Part shown: positions 1-10,977 of the stretch, piece by piece | Layout: the number at the start of each line of letters is the position of its first letter | Position numbering within the stretch: position 1 is the stretch's first letter | Assembly (NCBI GenBank): GCA_030549495.1 | Contig: JAUIRK010000875.1 | Span: 1,143,501 to 1,207,500, forward strand | Length of the DNA stretch: 64,000 nt | DNA from: Nectonema munidae | Lineage: Eukaryota; Nematomorpha; Nectonematoida; Nectonematidae | Direction of reading: 5' to 3' | Program-made: the position numbers and the translations under genes | Notes under the pieces: model-generated | Told to the model about the DNA's origin: nothing | Databases searched by the model: none | Seen by the model: only the letters and a program-made list of their open reading frames with translations

Positions 1-59
1 CTTGTCTAACTCTACTGTTAGGTGTCTTTTGAACACCTTTCTTTATAATTCATTTAAAC

Positions 60-1020
60 CTAGTGTACCTATGCAACGAGGTATTCCCAATCGACAATAT
101 TTTTTTACTCATCCATCGCAATGAGTGTATGTCGTATGTGCTAGAAGAATATTTTTCCGATCATCATCCTATACTTTTATCATTGGAATTAGATAATAAG
201 AAGAGAAGGCAGTCTTTTTTATGTAAGTTTGACAAGCATTCTTTGTGATATCATATCTTCGCAAAAATGGACTGACGAAAAAGTCTGTGGGATATAGACA
301 CCTACGATGTTATTAGTGCAATATCTAATGCTATTTCAGTTTCTACTATCAGAAAAAAATCACCCTATGAGAAACCAAAAGTATAAGAAGGCTTTTAAAC
401 CCTGGATGACAACGGATTTACTGATTGAAATGAACTCAGGAAAAGTATGAGGAATTGTTATGAAAATCTATTTACGCAGTACAAAGCTTTGAGGAATCAA
501 GTTAAAAATAAAATTAGACACTTGAAACGCGAGCACTATTCTAAAGATTTTAGTTCTTTAAATCAAAATCCAAAATTTTTATGGCGAAAACTCAACAGAA
601 CCTTCAGCACCAAAAGTAAAGAAAAAATAACTTTGATTGATGAAGGTGCTCTAGTTGAAAAGGAGTCACAAGTTGCAAATACTTTACTTCTCTTTATACA
701 TCTAGGAGTGATTCAATTAATGAGATATACACTTGGGAAGATAATCAAAATAATTCCTTTTAATTTCATCAAATTTCAATGAATGATATACTGAATGCTA
801 CAAATGATATGAAAAGTAGCGATGCAACTGACTACTAGGGAATCTCTGTAATTCATTTGAAACGTATAAAAAATTCTATCTGTAAAGTGTTGTTTATAGG
901 TTAGTCCATTTAAAAAAACCAAAGTTATCCCAGTATACAAAAAAGGAAATAGACGAGATGTAAAAAGCTACCTCCCCATATCAATAATTTGCTCAGTTTC
1001 AAAAGTACTTGAAAAAATAT
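60..1020 (+). pseudogene. LINE fragment (endonuclease end to start of RT)
   Basis: Three reading-frame pieces follow one another in the order expected of a non-LTR retrotransposon ORF2. Positions 63-248 end with the endonuclease signature FSDHHPILLSLEL. Positions 447-700 encode the basic linker found before the reverse transcriptase, with NPKFLWRKLNRTF. About 905-1020 read as an RT start, KVIPVYKKGN followed by a decayed form of NYRPISI and SKVLEKI. Stops and frame changes lie between the pieces, and homology ends near 1020 before the RT catalytic core. The linker and RT start resemble CR1/Jockey-like LINEs; the clade is inferred. The left end lies beyond the window. Confidence 0.6.
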
Positions 1021-1850
1021 ATATTTTATGGACAAAGATATAAAAACATAATGGGTTTTTATAAATTAATGCCTGCGGCTGAACTTTATATATAAAATTT
1101 TCATAGCTCTAAAATTTCTTAAACCACAGTGTAGTAAAATAATCTAATTTTTAATGAAAAAATATAATTAACCCAAAATTTTATAAAATAAACTTAAGAA
1201 CATAATGATAAAGTGAATATAATTTTAAAAAACATCCTAATAGACTTACAAAAAATCGCCATTATTATGCGGAGTTGACAAAAAATGAACGCTAAAAAAA
1301 CAGGAAAGCTGGATTGAAACTTAAAAATACTGAATATTTTTGAAACACAATAAAAAGTATCACTAGACAAATCTAAGTCAAGGAGAAATAAATGAGATTA
1401 AACTAGTGCCACCATTTTAACATGCTCACTAAAATACATAGCAAAAAAATGATGCTAAAATTTAGTTAAGCTTTTACATTTTTCTTGTTTAAATTAAGAT
1501 TAGTGTTTACAAATCATTTAAATCTAATCTTTTAATTTGTATGATAATGAATTATGTAATTTTTAGATCTCTCGGTTTAAGGCCAATTTTAAAAATATAT
1601 AAAAGCAATTTATTAAATAAATATAATCATAACAATATTTTTACATTTCAATAACAAAAAAAAGATCAGACAATCTTATTTCAATTTTAAATTTACACAT
1701 CTTAATTAGATAATTTCATCTAAGTTTAATTTAAACTTGTCCCGAAAACTTCTTTTCTAATCAAAAAATTTGAAAAAAGACCAAAGTCATTTGCTATAGG
1801 AAAGAATTTAAATATTCCAAATCAAATCAAAAGAATGCTAAATTTTATAA
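1021..1850. other. Non-coding AT-rich stretch
   Basis: No coding signal was seen on either strand. The only recognisable content is the dispersed repeat at 1290-1430. The rest is very AT-rich and may be decayed transposon sequence. Confidence 0.5.
1290..1430 (+). repeat. Dispersed repeat A, copy 1 (uninterrupted)
   Basis: This stretch aligns with 59815-60165, sharing GAAAGCTGG-like, TCACTAGACAAATC and GAGATTAAACTAGTG-like blocks in the same order. This copy is continuous across GGAGAAATA, where the other holds a SINE. The family it belongs to is not recognised. Confidence 0.6.
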
Positions 1851-2905
1851 ATGCAATTTTCGATACATCGAGTTAATTCCATTTTATGTAAACCTCTAGC
1901 TGTGATAGCCCTTCAAGAAACTTAGCTTCACCAAAATTTATTTGAACTGGATAATTATAATCTTATTACGTCTGCAAGTAGGTTTACATCATATGGAGTA
2001 TTAGCATTTTATATACACAAATCACTTCAGTTTTCCTCTAACATTGTATTTGAACTCTTCTCAATAAAAATTAAAATGAAAAATTCTAAAGATATCTGCC
2101 TTCATAATATATATAGGCATCCTGACACTTGTTTTACTACAAAAAAATTTTTAGTGGACTTTGAGAAATTTCTGTTTTCCTTATCTAATGAAAATTTTAA
2201 TTTTTTACTTGGTGATCTCCATTTAAATCTCTTGAAAGTGAACATAGATAAAAATGTTGATGATTTTTTAGATTTGCTTTTCTCTTTTTCTCTAACTCCA
2301 TCTATTACCAGTTTCACACTCTATACACTTCTAAAGCATTGATTGACAATATTTTTTATCATTTGATATAGAAAGCTACAAAACTTTGGTGATTGATGAG
2401 CCTATCTCTGATCATTTTCCGATTTTTGTCAGCTGTACTACACTCAAAAATATCTCTTCTTATACAAGATCTAAATATGTATATGATTTTGCTAATGTTC
2501 TCAGGCCTTTCTTTGAGAAACCAGATCTTGCTTTGACATTAACTAATATTTTTATACATATAATTGATGAGTGTACTTATTTCAATAATATCCACTAAAG
2601 TTCAACAAATATAAAGAGAAAAAAATGGAGTAGGTAAATCAAGAGTTTCCTGATTTGATTAAAAAAGAAATTTAGGTTATAAAAAGATGAAAAAACAAAA
2701 ACTATTGATATTTTTACTAGAAATAAATTTTTATTTATTCGTAATATAATTAAACATTTATCTGATAAGCTTAAATATCATTATTTAGTCAAAAAATTTT
2801 AATCTAAAAACGATATCAAAAAAATTTGGAGTGATTTGAATAAAATTTTAAAACCTAAGCATGAAAATTCGTCTTAAATTTCGGATGAAAATAAAAATCT
2901 CCTAG

Positions 2906-3750
2906 AAGAAGAAGAAGAATTTATTTGCATATCACAAAAACAGAATAAGAATTCGTAAAATCAAAATACAAGCATTAAGGTTAGGGTTTTAAGTATTTGT
3001 ATGCAAGGATTCACACAATGGCTAATGAAAGCCACTTGACGTGTGTAACCTGAAAAAAGAAAAAAAAATTTCATTGAAACGAGTTAAAAATAATACAAGA
3101 TTAGAGGGTTAAAAACAGAAAATCAAATACAGTAAATATAACTATGTAGTATATATATGTGTATGTGTGTAAGAGTGAGTGCATATATAAACGAATACAT
3201 GTATATATATATTCATGTGTGTGTGATGTTTAATGTATATTTATATATACTATATTACAATAATCAAGAATGACAAGAGCAAATGTAGCAATGACGTGAA
3301 TTACAAGATAAATATTGACTAGATAAATAATTTTTCATTTCTTTTTTAAAACTAGCAAAACTGTTTAGCCAACAATAATCATATAATGAAGGATTTTCAT
3401 AAAAAAAACCATGATATTTTTTGACCCAACGTCTGTTTATTTATAGAACTTAACTGCTCTAAATGTAAATGGTAAGCACTACGTGTTTGGTATTGATGTA
3501 TCTGGGTATTAAAAGTTAACGTATTAGCTAACTTAGGACAGCATATACCCTTTACGTATTTAAATAGAAACAAGCAGATTCTATAACTATAAAGATCCCT
3601 AACTTTCAAAGTATTAGAGTCCTTAAACAAATTACTAGTATGGTTAATGTATTTTACGTTATACACTGTTCTTAATATTTTTTTTTGAGTTTTTAGTAAA
3701 ATCTCTGTATTTACATGTCCCCAGTTTAAAATTGAGTAATAGATGATAAG
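2906..3750 (-). mobile_element. LINE 3' end inserted in another LINE
   Basis: Read on the minus strand, 3745-3397 encodes the carboxy end of a LINE ORF2: ILNWGHVNTEILLKTQKKIL, then LKVRDLYSYRICLFLFKYV and HQYQTRSAYHLHL, matching the conserved tail region of CR1-like ORF2 proteins. A non-coding 3' region follows. The element ends at 2930-2909 with a GCAAATAAAT signal and a short TTC-repeat tail, the usual 3' end of such LINEs. It is 5'-truncated, lacking the RT core, and interrupts the plus-strand LINE of 1850-4150. Confidence 0.62.
3143..3250. repeat. TG/TA-rich simple repeat
   Basis: Runs of alternating TATATA and TGTGTG lie within the 3' region of the inserted LINE tail. Plain low-complexity sequence. 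Confidence 0.7.
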
Positions 3751-4150
3751 ACTTTAGCGAATAAGTTCAATATTTATTTGACTAATCCTCAAATTGATAC
3801 TGATTTTATTTCCAATGAATCGTACTTAAAATACATATGTGAAACATGTTACCACTTCTCTTTTAGTCACGTTTCAAGTAAAGACATTCTTAAAACTTTT
3901 TGTTCAATTAAATCCTGTAATTGTAAAGATATATATAAACTTACAACAAATTTGTTGAAAGACTGCCCCTATACTACAAATACTGTTCAATTCTTGCATT
4001 ACACAATGAATTTTTACTAGTTTTTTTTCGATATATAAAAATGGATCCAAAAAAGAAGTTACTAATTTTCATCCTATTTCTTTGATACCTGCTATTTCAA
4101 AAATATTTGAAAAAATTATTTCGACTCAAGTCGAGGGGTATTGCTAAAAA

Positions 4151-4849
4151 GTGCGCCAGAGTGCGCTAGCATCTAGAACGTAATTTAAAGACAATGTCCT
4201 TCAAATTATTAATTTAAATTTGCGCGTATCAAGTTTCTAAATTTCAAATGACTTATAAATATCCAAAGTAATTTTTTTATACTAATTAAATTAAACTTTT
4301 GAACCTAAGATAATATGAATTATATTTCAGTGTCTGTATTTAATATGCTTTGATAACTAAATATAATTCAAATATAGATTTAATGGGTTGAACCTAACCA
4401 TTTTTCCTCTTAATCTATTGAAATTTAATATTTATCTTCTTCAATTGGTCCGAGAAATTTGCTCTGTGATCTAATAATAAAAAATAGGGAAAATTTTCAA
4501 TTAATTGTGAGAGACACCGTAATAAAACCTGGAATTGTATTCCTCTTGTCAAAAAGTAAAATGGAAAGGCTAAAGTTCATTAAAATACTTTTCTGCTTAT
4601 GCGAATTCTTTATTTACTAATAAATACTTTCTGTTTTTAGTAGCATTTTTGATTTTTAAGTTATGGTTTTCATAAATACTATAATGGGTCAGAGTGCTCT
4701 TAAAAGGAACATCCTGGCTATATTCCTCTTGGCTATATGGATAATAACCGCTTAAAATTTTTATCAAATGCGCGCATTTTATATAAAATATTTAACTGGT
4801 CCTATTTTATTTAAACATTTTTTGAACCGGTTCATACTAGCTCTATTTT
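4151..4849. other. Non-coding AT-rich stretch
   Basis: No reading frame or structured repeat was recognised between the LINE fragment on the left and the SINE-like sequence on the right. Confidence 0.5.
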
Positions 4850-4990
4850 ATTTATATATTTTGTTGGTTTGAAACTGCTTTGATACTTGAGGGTTTTGGG
4901 TTCGAATTCAACCTATTTTTCATTGTTCGATAAAAGCCACGCAATTGTGCTTTTTCAATTAGTCAATGCTATTAATTCTCTAATTTTTAT
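4850..4990 (+). mobile_element. tRNA-derived SINE, degraded copy
   Basis: A B-box-like GGTTCGAATTC is followed about 40 bases later by ACGCAATTGTGCTTT. The same arrangement (GGTTCGATCCC, then GCGCAATTGTGCCTT, then a short T-rich tail) occurs at 25940-26110, so the two are copies of one family. The A box is not clear here. Confidence 0.45.
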
Positions 4991-5009
4991 TAAGATTTTG
5001 TGGTCTGTT

Positions 5010-5700
5010 TTCCTAGATTTTTAAAGTGCGATATTTGTCTTAAATTTTATCATTATACTTGTGACAAATTTAGTTTTATGGAGCTTATACATATGAAAAA
5101 CACTGAATTTGTATGCTTGAATTAGATAATAAAAGATATGAGCATCTTCTTGAAAGCGTGTGTAATGTACCAGAATGTGATGATTATTTATTAATAAAGT
5201 CTTGTTCAAACTTTAAATTTTTTTCAAAAATAGAGAATATTGGAAATATTTATACTTATAAAGATATTGAGTATTTTAAAAAGAAATTTTTTTCCACTAT
5301 TCAAAAATACAATTTTAAAACTAAAAAAAATCATCCCTACATACCATATAATTGGAAGAACAATAGATCAGAATCATTTATCCATGTGCTAAAAAGTAAT
5401 CAAAACTGGAAACGATTGAAAATTTGAATGATGATTGAAGTTGTTAAGTATGAAGAACTGATGATAGTGGAAATTTTTATATTTTTAATAGATTGGAAGA
5501 CGTCCTAATATCTAAACAATATAATGAAAAAATTAGTGATCAACAAAGAGACTTCTTTGACAAAGAGACGAAAGGTTTTATTTAGACTTTATTTCAATCA
5601 ATCAAAATAATTTTATTAATAATAATGTTCTTTCATCTTATTGGATGTTATTGATAAAAAAGTAAGAGAAATTAGCAAAAAAACCTGGATAGAGAAGAAC
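5010..5700 (+). pseudogene. Unrecognised coding remnant with half a PHD-like motif
   Basis: After a pyrimidine-rich stretch ending in TTTTCCTAG, positions 5028-5109 read CDICLKFYHYTCDKF, with an FVC about 30 residues on. That is the second half of a PHD-type zinc finger (C-x2-C, H-x2-C). The frame then shifts to 5113-5427, a lysine-rich frame with KKNHPYIPYNW. After another shift a weaker coding-like stretch runs to about 5700, ending near REISKKTWIEKNKG. I do not recognise the whole protein. PHD fingers occur in some LINE ORF1 proteins, DNA transposons and chromatin proteins, so origin is open. It looks decayed. Confidence 0.35.
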
Positions 5701-6339
5701 AAAGGGGTATTTTTCTTTAATTGTTTGTAATTATATTACTTTTTTTAGGTTAAGAACATCCAGTTTTCAACAACAAGCTTGATAAGATTTTTATGTTATA
5801 AAAAAATATTCAGACAGCTTTCAACTTTATTTATGTATTTTTTTTGACTCTTTTATTCTTATGCTGAATAAAATTGCTGTTTTTTGTAAATATTTTTTTG
5901 TCAATAAAACAAACATAGCTTATCATTGATTGTGATTCACTTCGCGAATTTCTAATTCCCAGAAGATATTTAAAGTGCAGACAAACCTGTCTATTGCGGC
6001 CACTGAAATATCCTCGCTCAAAATTACTCTATTATAGACCCTCTAAATATCGGGCATACATTTTGTTGAGAAAAAGCGTATTGACTACTCGATTAGTGAA
6101 AAGAGATAAAGAAAGCGAGATGCCTAAATCTACAAACCATTTATTCTGTTAGATTAATAATGATGAATTGTCATGGTTATTTATCAATGATGATGATTAT
6201 CAACCTGATTCCCGCATCTCTTCCATAATACATGTATATAAATGATCTTATGATGAGTTTTGATAAAAAAAATACAAGTTATGTAGTTTAGTATGTTGCG
6301 AACATTCATTCTCTCTTTATCCAGTACTTTTCTGTAAAG
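5701..6339. other. Non-coding stretch left of the hAT element
   Basis: No coding signal or recognisable repeat was seen. It ends at the target duplication of the large hAT transposon. Confidence 0.5.
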
Positions 6340-6347
6340 GTACGCAC
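6340..6347 (+). repeat. Left target-site duplication of hAT element
   Basis: GTACGCAC directly abuts the terminal CAGGGCCCGCG. The same eight bases follow the right end at 20761-20768. An 8-bp duplication is typical of hAT transposition. Confidence 0.92.
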
Positions 6348-6554
6348 CAGGGCCCGCGCTAAACAAAAATTGGGGGGGGGGGGGGGGGGCTCGAACTTCC
6401 TGATTTGTTGGACATTAACTTAAACTTTTTTCAAAAGAAGATTTATCAATGTGACAAAATAAAAACTATAGAAAATGTTTCAAAAACTATCTTTGAGAAC
6501 ATAAATTGAATAAAAATCATTTTATTAAAAACTATGAAAAAATTATATCCATGT

Positions 6555-9500
6555 TTAAAGAGTTAAAGCTAGTCTTCTTGGTTTTTTGCTAAAGTTCTTT
6601 AGGAAATCATCAAATGTAACTTTCTTGGTGAGTTTTTTCCCTTGAGAAAGAATGATCAAGTTTTCTTTTCTTTCACTCAGCATCGATTGTCGTGAAGAAG
6701 TGAAAACTCTTTTAAGTGTTGAAAAACTTCTTTCACACGATGCTGTGCTGATGCCTATTGTTAAAGCAGCTTAAAAAATATACTGTAAAGTAAATAACAT
6801 TTTAGTAAAAATATCATAATTACCAATATACAAAGAAAAGATCTCATTACAAGCGGACTTGATGGGATATAATTCCTTCAAAATATCAGAAACTTCTATT
6901 CCTTGTGGTAAGTTCTTTCCCTCCAAAAAAGTTTTGATAACCTAGTTATGTCAAATATCAAAAATGATTAGGATAGAAAACGTATTATTCAAATGTTAGA
7001 CTACTAAGCACTGAGAAGATAAAACATTTTCGTCAGTCTTTATTTCAAGAAGTAGACATAGTGGTTTGACTTTTTCATAAATAAGAAAATTTTCTTTTGA
7101 ACTAGGCATAAGGCAGTTAATAGCATTTATAATAGAAATTTTTTGATCTTCAAATCTAGAAAATTACAAAAATTCATTAAGCAAAATTGTAATATATTAT
7201 TTTTTTTACCTTTTTGCAATTTCCTGTATTACTGAATCAAAACATTCGTAATATAATTTTCTTATTTTTGAAATTTCTGAACTATTATTATCAGAATTAG
7301 GCCTCATTGATGAATCAAATTCAAAATGATTGAATTTTTGAGGAACACTTTTTTTCTTTGACTTCTAGTATCATCTGAGTGCATATTGTTTGAAACAAAT
7401 TTTTCAAACTCTGTTTCTTTATTTCTCTCTTCTTTTAGGAGGTTCAGAGTAGAGTCAAGCAAGCTTTTTGCTGCTACGATATTTGAGGAATTACTCTAAA
7501 ACCTTAAGTTTGAATCAAATAAATGCTCAAAGGATTTAATAAAGACGTTCTTACTTGGAAAAAATTGTTCAAAGGCGTGAAAAGCTCTAAAATTTTATGG
7601 GTAAGTAAACAGACAAAAAGAATGTTTTTTCTTTTGAAATGTTTTAAAATTCAACTTGAGTCTATTGATACTCGCAAATTATTGCTTGATTGGAGGGCCT
7701 CAAGAAGTTTTAAGAGCGGAAGATAATTTTCTTTGATATATTTTGTTGTCTCATAGTGGCCATCCCAGCGCTGATCAAGAAGTCTTTTTAAAGTGATAGA
7801 ACCACCTATGTCTATAATAAATAGAAATCAATGTTAACCATAAATATAACTCCACAGAACTCACCGTTATTAATATGTTTTTGAACAGTAGTTAATTTAG
7901 ACAATTTGTAAAACTCATTAGCTAAATCAAAAATGTGTTTCACTTCTTTAACTTTGCAAAGAGAATCCATGACAACTAGGGGTAAACGATGGTTGAAACA
8001 GTGGATGTACGGAATATTTCTACCTGCAAGTTCTGACACTTTTTTTTGAACGCCTGCATGTTTGCCTAAAAGATTTAAAAAATAAAAACAAAATTTATAT
8101 ATCTAGGTAAAAGATTATGCTTAGTGAATATTACCAGCCATTACAGAAGCGCCATCGTAGCACTGAGAAATTATAAAATCAAGATTCAAACCATTCTTTT
8201 CTAAGCTCTCTTTGATAATTACTGCAATGGAATTAGCATCAGCTGAAATTGTAGATGGCATAGCTATCAAAAATTCTTCTACTTGCATATCCTTAACAAT
8301 AAGTACAATACATAAATAAACTATTTTTATTTCAAAAATATTACTATTGATATGTTTTCTTGATATGTAACATCACGCGTTCCATCAACTTTAAGACAAA
8401 CCTTAACTATATCAGAGTCGTAAATATCCCTTACTGCATCATTAACTACGATTTCTTTCAAAATTGCAATCATTTCGTTTTGCATTGAATGATGTGTATA
8501 GGAGCAATGCTTTGGAATTAGCTTAGTAATCTAAATTACAATGAAAGTTGATATTGAAATCAAACAGAAAAATTAAAAATTTTACATTCATAAGTTTCTC
8601 ATCATTTTCCATAATATATTCAAACATATTTAAAAAAAGTCCAGCGTTTAAATCACTGTCTTTATCATTATTTGCTGTACTTCCTTGAAAAAGGAGTTCG
8701 TTTATTGCTAAAAACTTGGCAACTTTGAACAAGGCTTTCAAATAATATCTATATTGGATATAAACTACAAAGTTTTTCATTTACAAAATATGGCTTTTTG
8801 AAATACTATACCTGTTATGTTCTATTTTTTTAGTAATGAGCTCGTTGGCAATTGTTTTGTTGGTTTCAAGCCTCTTTATACTTTCAAGATATAAAAATAT
8901 TGATTCTTTATGCATTGCTGACTCTATATATATATTAAAAATAATAGAATACTGCTCAAAAACATACCAAGTAAGCAAACTTATAAGTTACCTTCGTGCT
9001 TAGCAAACCCTTTGTTTTTTTCCAACGCATGTTTCCAATCTGAAGACCCATTGTGAACAAAGAGAGAATTAAATTCCTTATTCCAACTTATTTTGGCAAA
9101 GTTTCTGCAATAATAGCAAAAAGAAGAATTATTTTGCACAGAATACTCTAGCCATTTCCTTCCTTGATACCAAGATTTTTGGAAACTTCTTTTCTGATGA
9201 TTAACAGGATATGAGACTAAACTTGGTTGAAAGTGTTGAGTTTGCTTATTTCCTAAGTCTAGTTTAGGTGTTGAAGTAAAACCTGCTATAATGTAAATAG
9301 GGAGTAAAAACTTTACCTTGTGGTTCAATATCACAACTTTGGGTATTCATAGAGTGATCTTCATTTAGTTAATCTGATTAAAATAAAGGCTTATATATCA
9401 TAGTTTTTGAAAATAAACAACAATCATACTTCCAGATAAAGAAATTTGTGATTGAACAAACGCATTAGAGTTTTGATTTGAAGTAGAATTTTAATCTCGG
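6555..9500 (-). pseudogene. hAT transposase, multi-exon, lightly broken
   Basis: Minus-strand exons with GT/AG boundaries can be followed: 9285-8992 (zinc-finger region with SSFCYYCRNFA and FAKHEG, like TTF/ZMYM-type hAT proteins), 8923-8812, 8748-8586, 8530-8345 (KVDGTRDVT), 8291-8135 (QCYDGASVMAG), 8065-7865 (IPYIHCFNHRLPLVVMD), 7811 onward (DQRWDGHYET) to about 7210, 7155 onward, and a last exon of about 6771-6555 with the dimerisation motif CERSFSTLKRV and LSERKENLIIL, ending in TAA. These are the RNase H-fold and C-terminal dimerisation motifs of hAT transposases. An in-frame stop after VSIDSS (about 7660) and a frame change near 7345 break the reading. Small exons upstream of 9285 (about 9500-9324) are likely but not resolved. 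Confidence 0.85.
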
Positions 9501-9856
9501 TTCATATCCGAATGAATTTTTGAATCTTTTCTTTAAATAAAGAAATTTTTTTTAATTTCTTTTATTTATAATGTAATAACTTCAAAATTAAAATTATCTT
9601 TTACATCTATTCAAAATTGATATTAGTTTCATCCTAAGAATAACAAAATGGCGAATTTGTTCAACTCGAAGTTTGTCTGAAGATAAGCTCATCAACTCAA
9701 TTACTAACACTATTTTCCTGCCAACCCCCTTCCTGAAGTTATCCTCTCTATTTCAGGCTCTTATTCTCTTCTTTTTTTTTTTACTTTATATCTCATCACC
9801 ACAACTTTCCCAAACCTCATACACACCCCTCATCACACCATCTTTCCATTTTCGCT

Positions 9857-10977
9857 ATGAATCCGCAAACTAAACGCATAAGACAAGATGATACATCACC
9901 CCTTACATCCTCCCAAGTTATCTCCGACCTTTTCGATAGATTTATTTCCAACATTACACTTCCTGTGGAACATGTAATCAGCTACCACAAATTAAAAACC
10001 GAAGTTTTGCTTACACACTCCGATAAGATCGAAAAGCTAACCAACTTTCTGCATTCTCACTCTTCACACACAAACCCCCACCTACAAAAACTTACTCACA
10101 AACAACCACCACTACATCGCCCTCATTCCCTACATCCACAATTTCCAATACCCCACAATCAAATTCCTCCGTCATCACAACTCAACCACTTCACTCACTA
10201 CCCAAACAGAAAAAACTCCTAGACCCAAAACTCTCAATAATGATCTCACCAACTACTCCCTCTGAAAACAGATCTCAAAAAGCTTCTTTTAAAAAAGATA
10301 TTATAAAGAATATGGACACAAGCACTCAACCAATAGTAATAAAAAATACCCGAAGCTCCTCCTCTGGATCCCTCCTTTTTCAATTTGAGAATAATCATCA
10401 GAAAAACTTGGCCATCAACTCACTATCGAAAAAGGGCATCACCGCCAAAGAAATTCCACCCATCCTCCCTCGTTTTGTTCTCTCTGGCATTCCTGCAGAC
10501 CTCCCCATAGAAGACATTCCCACACAATTCACTCAAGAAAACTGCTTCCTTAAAGACCTAGGAACAATCACGTCAGTAAGACAACTCGGAAAAAAGGGCC
10601 TTTACTCATACACCATAACTTTCAAAACATCCACCAACACTCTTTTCAAACACTTCTGTGAAAATCCTAAAATTATTATCCACCACACCATCCTCCACCC
10701 TAAAATTTTCAAACCACGGCTCTCTTAATGCGCAAACTGCCTGAAATTCAATCACTCCACTTCAAAATGCAAAGCAGTATCCCCACATTGTAATTACTGC
10801 GGAGACAGAGGGCACTCAATTGAGTCATGCATTTTTGCTAAAGATCCCTCTAAAATCTCTTGCTCCAACTGTCATCAAAAACACTCTTCCACTTCCGACA
10901 CATGCCCTCACCGCATACAACATATAAAAAACATGCATGACTTACACTCTAACATAATCAAAAATTTCATATGCTGA
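9857..10977 (+). pseudogene. LINE 1 ORF1 (CCHC nucleic-acid-binding protein)
   Basis: The ATG at 9857 opens MNPQTKRIRQDD, followed by a Pro/His/Ser-rich region. Reading changes frame near 10080, and 10240-10728 continues with an RRM-like segment (PRFVLSGIPADLPIEDIP). A TAA at 10726-10728 interrupts it. Past that, the same frame gives three zinc knuckles (CANCLKFNHSTSKC, CNYCGDRGHSIESC, CSNCHQKHSSTSDTC) and ends in TGA at 10975-10977. ORF1 proteins of this type bind the LINE RNA. The stop overlaps the ORF2 start by seven bases, suggesting coupled translation. One frameshift and one nonsense change are visible. Confidence 0.75.

Larger units (their letters stand above)
1850..4150 (+). mobile_element. 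LINE ORF2 fragment, split by another LINE
   Basis: Two plus-strand blocks belong to one degraded LINE ORF2. The first, 1850-2905, carries an APE-type endonuclease. IALQET holds the catalytic Glu, NFLLGDLHLNLL is the decayed GDFN motif, and ISDHFPIFVS is the last endonuclease motif. A basic linker with KKIWSDLNKILKP follows. The second, 3755-4150, resumes with ISNESYLKYI, KSCNCKDIYKLTTNLLK and an RT start, FHPISLIPAISKIFEKII. The gap is filled by an opposite-strand LINE tail. Several stops and frame changes are present. CR1/Jockey-like by motif style; clade not certain. Confidence 0.62.

Noticed and set aside
6373-6390. Long G run as an assembly gap or artefact
   Set aside because: Comparable G runs occur at the matching place in the right end of the same transposon, so it is a feature of the element.
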